DNA of 64,000 bases from Phycisphaerae bacterium (GCA_028279405.1 JANQNU010000087.1:205040-269039); one strand, 5' to 3'. Positions 27,932 through 37,224 are shown, numbered from the stretch's first letter. The notes: a model not told the origin generated them from the letters alone. A program made the numbers and translations.

Positions 27932-28114
27932 CTACTCCTCGTCTTCCTGCTTTAAGCGGGTGTGTTGATTGACATACCCGCAATTGCCGCAGGCACAGTG
28001 GGGAAGCTTCGCGGTGCCGCACTGCGGGCACGAGATCAAGTGCACCGCTGAGATCGCCTGGTGCGACCGCCGTGCACGCTTCCGCATCTTGCTCGTCTTC
28101 CGAACCGGTAACAT
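27932..28114 (-). CDS. rpmF: Ribosomal protein bL32, 60 aa
   Basis: A 60-residue basic protein with the bL32 N-terminus (RKTSKMRKRARRSHQAI), the four-Cys zinc site split as CPQCGTAKLPHCACGNCG, and the usual ending GYVNQHTRLK. It is the first gene of the plsX-fab cluster, the standard bacterial arrangement. The acidic EDEE tail is slightly unusual. A promoter candidate lies at 28202-28230. Confidence 0.95.
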   Translation of the reverse strand: MLPVRKTSKMRKRARRSHQAISAVHLISCPQCGTAKLPHCACGNCGYVNQHTRLKQEDEE

Positions 28115-28201
28115 GTCGACACTCCTGCGCGGCGAGGCCGCGCCAGCCCCCTGAAAAGCGAGCGCGGAACCCTGCCCGGGAACCGAATATACAGATCCGT
28201 C

Positions 28202-28230
28202 AAGCTAAGCCGTCCTGCCCCCGCTGTCAA
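28202..28230 (-). promoter_or_regulatory. Candidate promoter of the rpmF-plsX-fab operon
   Basis: Minus strand: TTGACA (28225-28230), 17-bp spacer, TAGCTT (28202-28207). The -35 box is perfect and the -10 box matches 3 of 6. The leader to rpmF would be about 80 nt. Confidence 0.4.
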
Positions 28231-28332
28231 GAATGCCGCAACAGGGGCCGACGTCGAAATGTGTCGAGGGAGTCCGGCTTGACGGCACCGCCGATTAGTG
28301 GGGCCGATCAGCCGGGACGATGTGAGCGGGGC

Positions 28333-28671
28333 TCAGCTTTCGTCAGGGACGGTCTGTTCCGGTTTGGATTGGCGGCCCTTGGTCAGCTTGAACTCGCCGA
28401 CCGGCGCCACCTTGCGGTAGCCCAGGTAGAGCAGCAGATCGAGAATCTCGGTCCAGGTCGGGAAGGGGCGGTTGTTCACCCGCTTGTACTCATCAATCGA
28501 CTTGATGAACTCCAACTGTTCCTCATTCATATGCCCCTCTTCGGCATCGCGGCGGTACTCCGTGCGACGCCGACCCGGACCCCGACGCCGATCGAAGCGC
28601 GAGCGCCCCTCATTCGAGGCCTTGTCCTGGGCGCGGGAGGGATTGCGTTCTTGGGGGGCCGGCTTGCTCAT
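28333..28671 (-). CDS. Hypothetical protein with a conserved helical C-terminus, 112 aa
   Basis: Two parts are visible. An N-terminal basic, low-complexity segment (RRRGPGRRRTEYRRDAEE) is followed by a folded-looking stretch (EEQLEFIKSIDEYKRVNNRP, FPTWTEILDLLLYLGYRKVAP). It has the feel of a protein family restricted to Planctomycetes, though no database search was possible. The start at ATG 28671 is preferred over GTG/ATG codons up to 28704. It lies 218 bp upstream of rpmF on the same strand, with the rpmF promoter candidate between them, so it is probably a separate unit. Confidence 0.6.
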   Translation of the reverse strand: MSKPAPQERNPSRAQDKASNEGRSRFDRRRGPGRRRTEYRRDAEEGHMNEEQLEFIKSIDEYKRVNNRPFPTWTEILDLLLYLGYRKVAPVGEFKLTKGRQSKPEQTVPDES

Positions 28672-28774
28672 GTGGGCGATATCGTCGCCCGTCAGGGAAT
28701 GCATGAATTAGACGACCGCATGTCGGCGAGCGCCCCATAATCACAACCGACGCGCCCCGGGCAGCGTGGCTTTA

Positions 28775-29029
28775 TCAGTCGTCGTCGAAATCCGCGTCAT
28801 CGTCGTAGTCGTCATCGTCGTCGTAGTCGTCGTCGTCGGAATCGTCGTCGTAGTCGTCGTCCTCATAATCGTCGTCCCCGAAATCATCTTCCTCTTCGAA
28901 GTCATCGTCGTCGTCCCGGCCGCAGATGACCGGCACCCCGACCGCGACGCCGTCGGCCACGCCGATGACCGACGATTCCGACTCCATTTCCGATGCCCAC
29001 TCTCCGAATGTCTGCAGCAGCGTGTTCAT
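28775..29029 (-). CDS. Small protein with an extreme Asp/Glu-rich tail, 84 aa
   Basis: About 35 ordinary residues (TLLQTFGEWASEMESESS, then a stretch ending VPVICGR) are followed by roughly 50 residues that are almost all Asp, with Glu, Tyr and Phe. GGAGAAAGAG lies upstream of ATG 29029. The tail is encoded by imperfect GAC/GAT repeats (see 28776-28916). Function unknown; acidic tails of this kind often bind basic partners or metal ions. The 5' part shows non-repetitive coding sequence, supporting a real gene. Confidence 0.6.
   Translation of the reverse strand: MNTLLQTFGEWASEMESESSVIGVADGVAVGVPVICGRDDDDDFEEEDDFGDDDYEDDDYDDDSDDDDYDDDDDYDDDADFDDD
28776..28916. repeat. GTC/TCG microsatellite encoding the poly-Asp tail
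   Basis: On the plus strand this is a dense array of imperfect trinucleotides (tcg, gtc, atc) interrupted by tag, tcc and tca. It codes on the minus strand for the Asp/Tyr/Glu tail of the 84-aa protein. Such arrays change length readily by slippage. Confidence 0.75.
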
Positions 29030-29250
29030 AAGAATGTCACTCTTTCTCCGAAACTCGTTGCCGAATCACCTCTCCGTTGCGCGGGTTGATAGCGATGCCC
29101 GGCACTTTCGTCAAGCATCGTCCGATTTTTTTTCCGCGCCGGCGCAGGTCGCGCCCCCGATCGCACTCCGTTGCGTCGGCACGCGCGTGGGAACGACGGC
29201 GCGGATTCCGTATGATGTACAGAGTGAATGCCAATCCGAAGGAGTCCGCC

Positions 29251-29457
29251 ATGAGCGAAAACAACCAATTCGAACGTCGTTTCTTCCGCAAGCTCGACGA
29301 GAAAAAGCGCGTGACGGAAATCCAGTCAGAGGATGACGCCCCGTTGCCGGATACGCCGGTGGAGCAGGTCCGCGCGGAGCAGACGGCCGGGCGTAATGAT
29401 CCCTGTCCTTGCGGTTCCAGGAAGAAGTACAAGAAGTGCTGCGGGGCCCCGGCGTGA
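29251..29457 (+). CDS. SEC-C motif protein, 68 aa
   Basis: AAGGAG precedes ATG 29251 (spacing 6). The C-terminus is a zinc-binding SEC-C motif ([17 protein letters not shown]), as at the SecA tail. The N-terminal part is charged ([13 protein letters not shown]). SEC-C domains are often metal-dependent protein-interaction modules; a specific role is not evident. Its stop overlaps the next gene start (GTGA at 29454-29457), so the pair is coupled. Confidence 0.82.
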   Translation: MSENNQFERRFFRKLDEKKRVTEIQSEDDAPLPDTPVEQVRAEQTAGRNDPCPCGSRKKYKKCCGAPA

Positions 29458-29903
29458 CCGAGCCGACAGCGGGCCAGGCACCGTGGTACGCAGATGGGCT
29501 GCGATTCGAGTGCACCCAATGCGGCAATTGCTGCGGAGGGGCGCCGGGATACGTCTGGGTGTCGGAGCACGAAGCCCGGGAAATCGCGGCTTTCCTGGAC
29601 CTGTCGACCGAAGCGTTCTATGAGCAGCACGTACGCCGGGTCGGCAACCGCTACGCGCTGCTCGAAAAGCCCAACTGGGACTGTGCGTTCCTGATACCTG
29701 ACAAACGTGGCCGAAAGGTGTGCGCCATCTACTCGGTTCGTCCCATCCAGTGTCGGACGTGGCCCTTCTGGCCGTCGAACGTCGAGGCCCGACAAACGTG
29801 GAAGGCCGCCGGGGAGTCCTGCCCCGGGATCGATCGTGGCAAACACCACGCTTTGCCCGTCATCCAGCAGGCAATGGCACGCAACGGCGGCCTCCCGCTC
29901 TAG
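29454..29903 (+). CDS. YkgJ-like Cys-cluster protein (zinc/iron chelating), 149 aa
   Basis: The family hallmark is present: [15 protein letters not shown] with CxxCxxCC, then [18 protein letters not shown]. Such proteins are predicted iron- or zinc-binding, of unknown reaction. GTG 29454 overlaps the SEC-C stop; the alternative ATG 29409 would lie inside that gene. The last 44 bp overlap the convergent transglutaminase-like gene. Confidence 0.85.
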   Translation: MTEPTAGQAPWYADGLRFECTQCGNCCGGAPGYVWVSEHEAREIAAFLDLSTEAFYEQHVRRVGNRYALLEKPNWDCAFLIPDKRGRKVCAIYSVRPIQCRTWPFWPSNVEARQTWKAAGESCPGIDRGKHHALPVIQQAMARNGGLPL

Positions 29904-30717
29904 CCGCGATCAGCAGCCAGCCTAGCGGAACACCGATCAATCCGATCAAAAAGGCCAGCGGCGCCGGATCTTCCGGCGGCGCAAGTCCTGCGGTCGTGCG
30001 CGCCAGTGCATAACCGAGCAGAGCGACGAGCATACCCACGACCGACCAGCGAGGGCGCTGTCGCGGGTGCAGTGTGGCTGCGAGCACGGCGATGACGATC
30101 GCGAGTTGCCGTGACAGCGGGAACTCCTTGATTCCGTAGCGAACGCCCCGAAGGAGGTTGTGGACCAGGCCGAGCGAGAACTGCGAGCGGGTCCCCTCCT
30201 TCGTTGCGGTGAGCGATTTCTCGCCGACGCTGGGAGACATTGTTTCGCCGGCAGGGGTTACGACCCAGGTATGCAGCAGGTTGCTCACGAGCGACGCGTC
30301 GTGGCCCAGGGCGCGCAACACGGATGCGGCGACCACCGCTTGTCCGTCGCAGTCTTCTCGACCCGCTGCGCGGACCTCATCCACCGTCGGCAGATAGTCC
30401 ATGACGCCCCAGACCTCCCAGTCGTGAGCATATGGCACGTGCTCGTAGACCACCTGCTGCACGGTTGCCAGTGGCGTACCGTTATCGAGCGGCCCGCGCG
30501 CCCGGACGGTTTCGGCAAGCTCCGCGATCCAGGGATGTTCGGGTTCGAGCGTGCGATTCATGTCCGCCAGTCGTCCGACCCACGTGGGAACGAGCCAGAC
30601 CCGCGGATAGAGAGCGAGCCCGATGACGAACAGCACCGCCAGCGACTTGAGTGGCCACCGTATGTGCCAACCGCGTTGGTGGAATCGAGTCCAGGAACGA
30701 AGCACTACCGGGATCAT
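29860..30717 (-). CDS. Transglutaminase-like membrane protein, 285 aa
   Basis: After one N-terminal membrane helix (LAVLFVIGLALYPRVWLV), a transglutaminase-type catalytic region follows. The Cys is in GREDCDGQAVVAASVLRAL and the His in LLHTWVVTPAGE; an Asp is expected further on. The C-terminal third is hydrophobic, with three or four helices (LAIVIAVLAATL, VGMLVALLGYALA, PLAFLIGLIGVPLGWLLIA). Family members act as peptidases or cross-linking enzymes at the envelope. The start at ATG 30717 is chosen; upstream frame continuation is Arg-rich noise. The end overlaps the YkgJ-like gene convergently. Confidence 0.75.
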   Translation of the reverse strand: MIPVVLRSWTRFHQRGWHIRWPLKSLAVLFVIGLALYPRVWLVPTWVGRLADMNRTLEPEHPWIAELAETVRARGPLDNGTPLATVQQVVYEHVPYAHDWEVWGVMDYLPTVDEVRAAGREDCDGQAVVAASVLRALGHDASLVSNLLHTWVVTPAGETMSPSVGEKSLTATKEGTRSQFSLGLVHNLLRGVRYGIKEFPLSRQLAIVIAVLAATLHPRQRPRWSVVGMLVALLGYALARTTAGLAPPEDPAPLAFLIGLIGVPLGWLLIAARAGGRRCVPLPAG

Positions 30718-31099
30718 GTCGAGATTGTATCCCACCGTCGACGGACCCGCGGAACGGAGCGCCGAACCGGCTCGGACGAGGGTAGCTACCGCAACTAACG
30801 GGTATTTACCCCAGGTTTCGGTATCCGAAGAGATCGTTGTACGGGCATCCAACTGACCTGTAAGGTGGAACCCGCCGTTGCGGGTGCCGCGAGCACGGAC
30901 GGCGGAAGGGTTCGCGCGATGCGGCAGCTTTTGGGGATACGCGTCTAGTGACGAGGCGATCGGCTGAGTCGCCGTGGGGTCGGGATACCACGGGAGCGGA
31001 CGGTGTTGGAGCCCGTGGGACAATCACCGAGGACAGACCATATGAGGTATCCCGCGATGACCAAGCGAACCCGATGCGCACGAAAGTGCGACTTGCTGC
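30718..31099. other. Intergenic region of about 380 bp
   Basis: No gene is supported. Reading frames on both strands are open but arginine-rich, with no ribosome site or known motif. It lies upstream of the transglutaminase-like gene and downstream of the 105-aa gene. Confidence 0.4.
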
Positions 31100-31417
31100 T
31101 CAGGATCCAGGTGCTTTTGCCCCTTTTCGACCGCCGCGAGCTGGCCGGCCTCGCCGCGTATCTGGAGCGTGAGACTGCAGCGCGCCTGCGGCACCTTCGA
31201 CGAAATCGCGGATCTGACGATCGTCGGCGTCGGAGTAGTCGGCCTCCCAGTCGCGCAGCCGCTGTAGCGCCTTCACGCGCGCGGCCGGGTCCTCGATCAT
31301 CATCAACAGGCCCGCAGCGCACAGCCGAGTGACCCAGTGGCCCTGCAACTTGGCCTCTTCGTAGAGCCGCTTCATGGCGTCTTCGACCTGGAAGTTGATC
31401 TGCGGTCGGCGGGGCAT
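31100..31417 (-). CDS. Small RHH-like protein, 105 aa
   Basis: GAGGAG precedes ATG 31417 with 7-nt spacing. Residues 5-60 resemble a ribbon-helix-helix fold: a short beta strand (PQINFQVE) and two helices (DAMKRLYEEAKLQGHWVTR, CAAGLLMMIEDPAARVKALQ). The last 25 residues are Gly/Arg/Lys-rich. A DNA-binding role is possible but only inferred. It is divergent from the giant kinase, whose start is at 31760, and could regulate it. Confidence 0.6.
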   Translation of the reverse strand: MPRRPQINFQVEDAMKRLYEEAKLQGHWVTRLCAAGLLMMIEDPAARVKALQRLRDWEADYSDADDRQIRDFVEGAAGALQSHAPDTRRGRPARGGRKGAKAPGS

Positions 31418-31759
31418 CGGGGGGCTCCTCTCCACTCACTGTCAATGCTAGAGAATGCGATTTTGCAAGGAGATGCGGGACTTGTCCAGTATCGCGATCC
31501 GGGCACCTGACGCCGCCGACCGGATCTGCCCGGGTCAGAAGGGTCGTTGTAAGGTTCATTTTAGGGTTTTCTGCTATCGTTCGTGCCGCATTGGACCGGT
31601 TGTCGGGGTTGGCCGCGTTCCACATTTTGGCGGGTTTTATCCTTCCCGGGAGTCCCGTAGCGCCTCTACTCTGGTGATCTGTAGGCATCCGCAGGCAGTC
31701 GCGACTGTAGAATGCTGTGGTGTCATCGCGTACCCTATCCCCACGTGCAGGACGGACGA
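31418..31759. other. Divergent intergenic region upstream of the giant kinase
   Basis: No gene is supported. A T/A-richer patch at 31548-31580 may hold the promoter of the kinase gene, but no convincing -35/-10 pair was found. Confidence 0.4.
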
Positions 31760-34700
31760 ATGCCGCAAGGGAATGCGGGAAAACGCAATCCATCGACCCC
31801 GCAGGCCGGTTCGGAGCGGCCCAGCGGGGAAACTGCATACCAGGGGCCCAGCTCCGTTCCGACGAGCGGATACACCTCACCAGACGATCCGACCCGCGTC
31901 AGCCCGGACAGCGGGCCCACGACCGGCGGCACCGGCGTCTCACCCGGAACGCGGATCGCGGGCTATCAGCTGGATGCCGAGCTTCACCGCGGCGGGCAGG
32001 GTGTGGTCTATCGCGCGACGCAACTCGGGACGAAGCGAACGGTGGCGCTCAAGGTGCTCTTGGAGGGACCGTTTGCGAGTGAGACCGCGCGTCGGCGATT
32101 CGAGCGGGAAGTCGAGCTTGCGGCGTCGTTACATCACCCGAACATCGTCACCATTCTCGACTCCGGCTTCAGCATCGGGCGGCATTTCTTCGCGATGGAG
32201 TTCGTCGAAGGACTTCGTCTCGATCGTTACCTGGCACAACAACGGCCAGAACTCGATACGACCCTCGATCTGTTCATCAAAATCTGCGAGGCCGTGAACT
32301 TCGCGCACCAGCGCGGTGTGATCCATCGCGACCTCAAGCCGTCCAACATCCTCATCGACGGCGGCCGCGAACCACGCGTGCTCGATTTCGGACTCGCGAA
32401 GAACCGACAGGAAACACATCACGAGAAGAGCACCGTGCAGATGCTCTCAGCGACCGGGCAGATCATCGGGACGGTTGCGTACATGTCGCCGGAGCAGGCG
32501 CGTGGGCAGCACGACGTCGATGTGCGGAGCGATGTCTATTCGCTGGGGGTGGTCTTCTATGAAGCGTTGCTCGGCGCGCCGCCGTACAGCGTGAGCGGAC
32601 CGTTGGGTGACGTGTTGCAGACGATTGCCAACGATGACCCCCGTCCACCGCGGGTTGCACGCAGCCAGTCGATGTACGGTGCACTGATCAACGACGAGCT
32701 CGAAACGATCCTGCTGAAGGCGCTGGAGAAGGAACCGGAGCGAAGATATCAGACCGCCGGCGAGCTGGGCCAGGACCTGCGCCGACTGCGCGCGGGGGAG
32801 CCGATCGAGGCCAAGCGCGCCAGCGGCCTGTACATGGCGCGCAAACTGCTGAAGCGATACAAGATCCAGGCTGCGGCCGCGGCGATCGTCGTGCTGACGC
32901 TCATCACGCTCATGATCATGCTGGTCATTTGGGTGCAACGCGAGAATCATCAGCGGCACGTCGCGGAAGGGCTCAGGGCGGACGCGGCGGCGAAGGCGCG
33001 GGCAGCCCAGCGGGCCGCAGACGGTGAGCGCGAGGCGCGCCTGCAAGCCGAAAAGTCGACCGAGAAGGCGCTCGCTGCCGGGGCGCAACTGCAACGGGCG
33101 CTGGTTACGCAACGGATCGAGCGCGGCAACCTGGCGCGCGCCCGCGGCGGGCTGGTCGAAGCCCGCGCCAGCTATTGGGAGGCGTTTCTGGATGACACGG
33201 GAATGGCGAGCCGCTGGGCGCTGCGCCAGTATTACGCGCAGACGCGCGATCGCGGCGCCTACCGCTTGTTCAGTCCGACGCACGAATTGCGGGGCAGCTC
33301 GAGCGACGGTGCGCTGTTCGCCACGGCAGATGCGGATTCGATCGCGATTCGCACTTCGGTCGGCGGTGCGGTCGTCGCCTGGCATCGAACGCCTGGCGCT
33401 ACGAGTGCCGTGCAGTTGGCAAACGACGGGACGATCGTGGCGGCCGGTGCCGATTGGATTCGGGCCTGGGAACCCCGAGCGCACGCCCCGTTTCTGGCGA
33501 TCGATACGCGCGAACCGATCATGGCCGAGCGCGTGGCGCTTTCGACGGATCGGCGGACCGCGGTGGTCTACGGCCTGAATCGTCTCATGGAATGCAGCGC
33601 CGCGGGCACGGTCGTACTGGCGCTGGACTTCGAGCAGAGTGCGCTGATCGTGCCTGCGATCGCCGAGGACGGGCGGCGCATCGCGCTGCCGACCCAGGGT
33701 GGCGTGCTGATTGCGCCGGTCGAAGGCATGACGGAAGGTAGCGGCGCGTTTACTCCGTTCCGGGGAACGATCCGTCAGTTGTTTTTCCGTGCCGGTCGGC
33801 TCTACCTTCTGGGGGAACGATTGTTCGTTCTCGACGACCGGGACGGCGTCTGGCGGCCGCTCGTTTCCGCTGTCGGCGAATGGGAGATAGCCGACGTATG
33901 GCCGGAGAAGGGTCGTATCGTGCTCGCCGACCGGGCGGGGCGGGTGGCCCTGTTCGAAGGGCGCCGGCGCGTCGGCTTATGGTCGGTGACGGTCGGCGAG
34001 TTGCGTGGCGTCTGGTTCGACCAGCGTGCCGGCGTGCTGCGGACGCTGGACGGCGGCGGGAGCGTCACGGCCTGGTCGCTCGAGACGCGCGGTACGGAGG
34101 CCGAGCGGATCTGGGCGGAGCCGGTGCGGGATTGGACTGTCTCGCGCAACGGCGAAACCGTGATCGCACAGGATGAGGCGGGCAAGGTCTGGATTTTCGC
34201 GCCGGCACTCATGGCGTCGCCGCAGCGTGTTCGTACGCGACCGTTCTTCGGTGCGTTGCCGACGCCTGGCGAGGAAGACATCGACTTCGCAGTCGCGGCC
34301 AACGGGGGGCGCGTGATCGTGCGCGACGCCAGCCGCGTGAAGCTGCTCGAATTCACGCGTGACCGCGATGAGCGACTACTCGAGCGCACCTTCCCGTTTC
34401 TCGGATCGCAGGCCCGAAAGTTTGCATTGAGTGACGATGGGCAGGTGGTCGCGATGCTGGGGCAGACACCCGACGGGGTGGAGCAATGGGTGAGCTTCCA
34501 TCGCTGGCCGAGCGACCGGCGATCGCCGCGCGCGCGGCGGGCCGAGCGCGGGATGCTGGCACCGATCGGCGAGCGTACGCGGTTCGTCGGCAGTCTGGTG
34601 CGCGATCTCGTCTTCCTGCCAGGTTCGACGAATCTGCTGATTTCGCGATCGAATGGCGAGCTCTCGTTGCTGGCCTTGCGGGAAGGGCCTCCCGACGATC

Positions 34701-35923
34701 CGTCGGCTACGCCGACTCGGCCGTGGCTCGATCTCGAAGCGCCGGCCAGCGCCTTGCGTTTCAGTCGCGATGGGAAGCGGCTCGCGGTCGTTTGCGACGA
34801 TGGGATGCTACGCATCTTCGAGTCGGAGTCGCGCGAGTTGGCGACGCGGCACTATCTCGGGTCGACATCGGTGACGATCGACTTCGACGAGAGTGGTGAC
34901 ACCTTGCTGGTACGCTATCCCGGCGGGCGTACGGATCTGCTCGACCTGCGCCATGATGCCGAGGAGATCGCGAATTTGTCTTACACGTTAGCAGCTGATC
35001 GGGCGCCGCTTGCCGGCTGGATTGGTGCTGCTGCAACGCTGGTCTTCAACACGGACGACGGCGTACTCCGAATGCCGTACGCCCAGCCCGATTCGTTGAT
35101 CGACGCGCACCATGCGCTGGTCTTCGAGCGGATGATCGCGCGGGCGATTTCCGAAGCGATGTTCGAGCAGGCCTGGGGACTGGCCCTGCAACTCGAGGAA
35201 CTCGACCCGCAGCAGGCCCTGCAGGCGCGGATTGCGACATTGGACGCGGCGTTGCGCCGTCCGGCCAGCACCGTCCCTGTGGAATGGGTGGATTCCGTCG
35301 CAGACGGCGCCCCGGCATTCGTTCCGCTCGCGCTGGCTCACGCGGCGTACGCCGGTCGGCGATACGGCACTGCAATGCGGCTCTTCAAACGGATTGCGAA
35401 GGAGAGTGAGCTGGAGTTGGATGCCGTCTCGTTGCGGGCGCAGGCGGACTGCCTCTATCTGAATGATGAGTGGGCGGCAGCACAGGCATTGTACGAGAAG
35501 GTGCTCGCACGCCCGGACCTCTTGCCGATCGAGCGTCCGATTGCGCAACTCAACCTGGCGGCGGTCCGACTGTTCGGCGGTGTCCCCGATCGCGCGAAGG
35601 AGGCCGTGCAGGCAATTCGCGAGCAGCCGGGTTATCGCCGAACACGCGTCGTGGCGCAATCGGCGATCAACATCGGTCGGTATCTGGTCGGACAGGAGAC
35701 CGAAAGCGGGCTGGCCGCGGGCGTGTTGCGAGCGCTGTCGCAGTTCCAGGAGGAGGCTTTGGAATACCGCGACGACGTCCACTTCTATGCCGGGGAGCGC
35801 GCCCGCGGGCGCGGCGACATCGAGGAGGCCGTGGGGAGTTATCAACGTTGCATCGACAACTCGCGCGACGACTGGCCGTCTGCTTGGGCCCGGTATAGGC
35901 TGTTGCAAATGTCGCGGCGGTAG
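31760..35923 (+). CDS. Giant membrane Ser/Thr kinase with propeller and TPR sensor part (1387 aa)
   Basis: The N-terminus is Pro/Ser/Thr-rich and disordered (about 1-60). The kinase domain runs about 63-340: loop LHRGGQGVVYRA, ALKVLLEG, VIHRDLKPSNIL (a normal HRD, unlike 3650-6028), LDFGLAKN, MSPEQARGQ, RSDVYSLGVVFYEAL. One membrane helix (IVVLTLITLMIMLVIWV) lies near residue 375, followed by an Ala/Arg/Glu coiled coil. Residues about 480-1110 show repeated WD/PQQ-like beta-propeller strands (for example RIWAEPVRDWTVSRNGETVIA). The C-terminal 250 residues are TPR-like. ATG 31760 has AGGA upstream. It probably senses extracellular signals and phosphorylates cytoplasmic targets. Confidence 0.92.
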   Translation: MPQGNAGKRNPSTPQAGSERPSGETAYQGPSSVPTSGYTSPDDPTRVSPDSGPTTGGTGVSPGTRIAGYQLDAELHRGGQGVVYRATQLGTKRTVALKVLLEGPFASETARRRFEREVELAASLHHPNIVTILDSGFSIGRHFFAMEFVEGLRLDRYLAQQRPELDTTLDLFIKICEAVNFAHQRGVIHRDLKPSNILIDGGREPRVLDFGLAKNRQETHHEKSTVQMLSATGQIIGTVAYMSPEQARGQHDVDVRSDVYSLGVVFYEALLGAPPYSVSGPLGDVLQTIANDDPRPPRVARSQSMYGALINDELETILLKALEKEPERRYQTAGELGQDLRRLRAGEPIEAKRASGLYMARKLLKRYKIQAAAAAIVVLTLITLMIMLVIWVQRENHQRHVAEGLRADAAAKARAAQRAADGEREARLQAEKSTEKALAAGAQLQRALVTQRIERGNLARARGGLVEARASYWEAFLDDTGMASRWALRQYYAQTRDRGAYRLFSPTHELRGSSSDGALFATADADSIAIRTSVGGAVVAWHRTPGATSAVQLANDGTIVAAGADWIRAWEPRAHAPFLAIDTREPIMAERVALSTDRRTAVVYGLNRLMECSAAGTVVLALDFEQSALIVPAIAEDGRRIALPTQGGVLIAPVEGMTEGSGAFTPFRGTIRQLFFRAGRLYLLGERLFVLDDRDGVWRPLVSAVGEWEIADVWPEKGRIVLADRAGRVALFEGRRRVGLWSVTVGELRGVWFDQRAGVLRTLDGGGSVTAWSLETRGTEAERIWAEPVRDWTVSRNGETVIAQDEAGKVWIFAPALMASPQRVRTRPFFGALPTPGEEDIDFAVAANGGRVIVRDASRVKLLEFTRDRDERLLERTFPFLGSQARKFALSDDGQVVAMLGQTPDGVEQWVSFHRWPSDRRSPRARRAERGMLAPIGERTRFVGSLVRDLVFLPGSTNLLISRSNGELSLLALREGPPDDPSATPTRPWLDLEAPASALRFSRDGKRLAVVCDDGMLRIFESESRELATRHYLGSTSVTIDFDESGDTLLVRYPGGRTDLLDLRHDAEEIANLSYTLAADRAPLAGWIGAAATLVFNTDDGVLRMPYAQPDSLIDAHHALVFERMIARAISEAMFEQAWGLALQLEELDPQQALQARIATLDAALRRPASTVPVEWVDSVADGAPAFVPLALAHAAYAGRRYGTAMRLFKRIAKESELELDAVSLRAQADCLYLNDEWAAAQALYEKVLARPDLLPIERPIAQLNLAAVRLFGGVPDRAKEAVQAIREQPGYRRTRVVAQSAINIGRYLVGQETESGLAAGVLRALSQFQEEALEYRDDVHFYAGERARGRGDIEEAVGSYQRCIDNSRDDWPSAWARYRLLQMSRR

Positions 35924-35967
35924 TCGCTCCGTCGCTGGCCACGCTTTTCCGACGGCGCGAGGGTCTC

Positions 35968-37224
35968 ATGCGCGTACTGGTTATCGGTTCGGGCGGTCGC
36001 GAGCACGCACTTTGCTACCGCCTACGGCAATCATCGTCATTGTCCGAATTGTTCATCCTTCCCGGCAACGCGGGTACCGCTGCGCTGGGAACGAACGTCG
36101 CCGGTCCGGCTGACGAGCCGTCGTTCGTTGTCGAGTTGGCCAGGCGCGAGCGGATCGATCTGGTCGTGGTCGGTCCGGAGGATCCGCTGGCGGCCGGTTT
36201 GGTCGACGCACTCGTTGCCGCGGGGATCCGCGCCTTCGGGCCGACGGGTGCCGCTGCTCGACTGGAGGCTGACAAAGCCTACGCCAAGCAACTGATGCGC
36301 CGGCATTCCATTCCGACCGCCGAGGCGCGGATGTTCGAGCACTATGAGCACGCCCGCGAGTACATTGCGACGCGCGACGAGGCCCTGGTGGTCAAGGCCG
36401 CCGGCCTCGCCAAAGGTAAGGGGGCAATCGTTTGTGACGACCCGGCAGAAGCGATCATTGCGGCCGAGAACATGCTGGTCAAAAAGGTCTTCGGGGCTGC
36501 AGGCGAAACGATCGTCGTGGAAGAGAAGCTCCTGGGGCAGGAGACATCTTTGCTGGCGGTCGTGGACGGCCGAACGGCGTATTGGCTCGAGCCGGCGCAG
36601 GACTACAAGCGCTTGGGCGATGGCGACGCGGGGCCGAACACCGGCGGTATGGGCTGCTACTGCCCGTCAACGAACATCAGTCCCGCGATGATGCAGAGTA
36701 TTGAGGAGCAGATCCTGATTCCGACGCTGGATGCGCTGATTCAGGAGGGCGTGCACTATACGGGCGTGCTCTACATCGGGCTGATGCTGACTGCCGCCGG
36801 TCCGAAGGTGCTGGAATACAACTGTCGTTTCGGGGACCCGGAGACGCAGGTGCTGATGATGCGGATGGAGAGCGACCTGTTGACGCTGATGAACGCCGCG
36901 GTCGATCATCGACTGGAGTCGGTAGATGTCCGTTGGGATGCACGGGAAGCGGTCTGTGTCGTGCTTGCGTCGGAAGGGTATCCGGAGCAATACCCGCAGG
37001 GACGACCGATCCACGGGCTGGACGCGCTGCGCGGGTTGGACGACGTCACGGTCTTTCATGCGGGGACGGCCCGCAAAGGCGATCAGGTGATGACCGCCGG
37101 CGGTCGCGTGCTGGGCGTCACGGCGCTCGGTGCGACGCGCGCGGCGGCGCGGCAGCGTGCCTACGAAGCCGTCGAGCAGATTCGTTTCGAAGGCGCCCAG
37201 TACCGTACGGACATCGGGGCTTGA
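35968..37224 (+). CDS. purD: Phosphoribosylamine-glycine ligase PurD, 418 aa
   Basis: Catalyses the second step of purine synthesis (GAR synthetase, ATP-grasp). Signatures: VLVIGSGGREHALCYRL, ILPGNAGTAALGTN, DLVVVGPEDPLAAGLVD, VVKAAGLAKGKGAIV, GQETSLLAVVDGRTAYWLEP, GDAGPNTGGMGCY, LEYNCRFGDPETQVLM. Length is normal. It lies 44 bp after the giant kinase on the same strand, so it could be cotranscribed; that has no known functional reason. Confidence 0.96.
   Translation: MRVLVIGSGGREHALCYRLRQSSSLSELFILPGNAGTAALGTNVAGPADEPSFVVELARRERIDLVVVGPEDPLAAGLVDALVAAGIRAFGPTGAAARLEADKAYAKQLMRRHSIPTAEARMFEHYEHAREYIATRDEALVVKAAGLAKGKGAIVCDDPAEAIIAAENMLVKKVFGAAGETIVVEEKLLGQETSLLAVVDGRTAYWLEPAQDYKRLGDGDAGPNTGGMGCYCPSTNISPAMMQSIEEQILIPTLDALIQEGVHYTGVLYIGLMLTAAGPKVLEYNCRFGDPETQVLMMRMESDLLTLMNAAVDHRLESVDVRWDAREAVCVVLASEGYPEQYPQGRPIHGLDALRGLDDVTVFHAGTARKGDQVMTAGGRVLGVTALGATRAAARQRAYEAVEQIRFEGAQYRTDIGA

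Noticed and set aside
28036..28230. 64-aa minus-strand frame upstream of rpmF
   Set aside because: No ribosome site; it overlaps the start of rpmF and its promoter candidate in another frame.
30945..31880. Long minus-strand frame across the upstream of the giant kinase
   Set aside because: Rich in Arg and Ser, antisense to the kinase start, and overlaps the 105-aa gene that has a real ribosome site.
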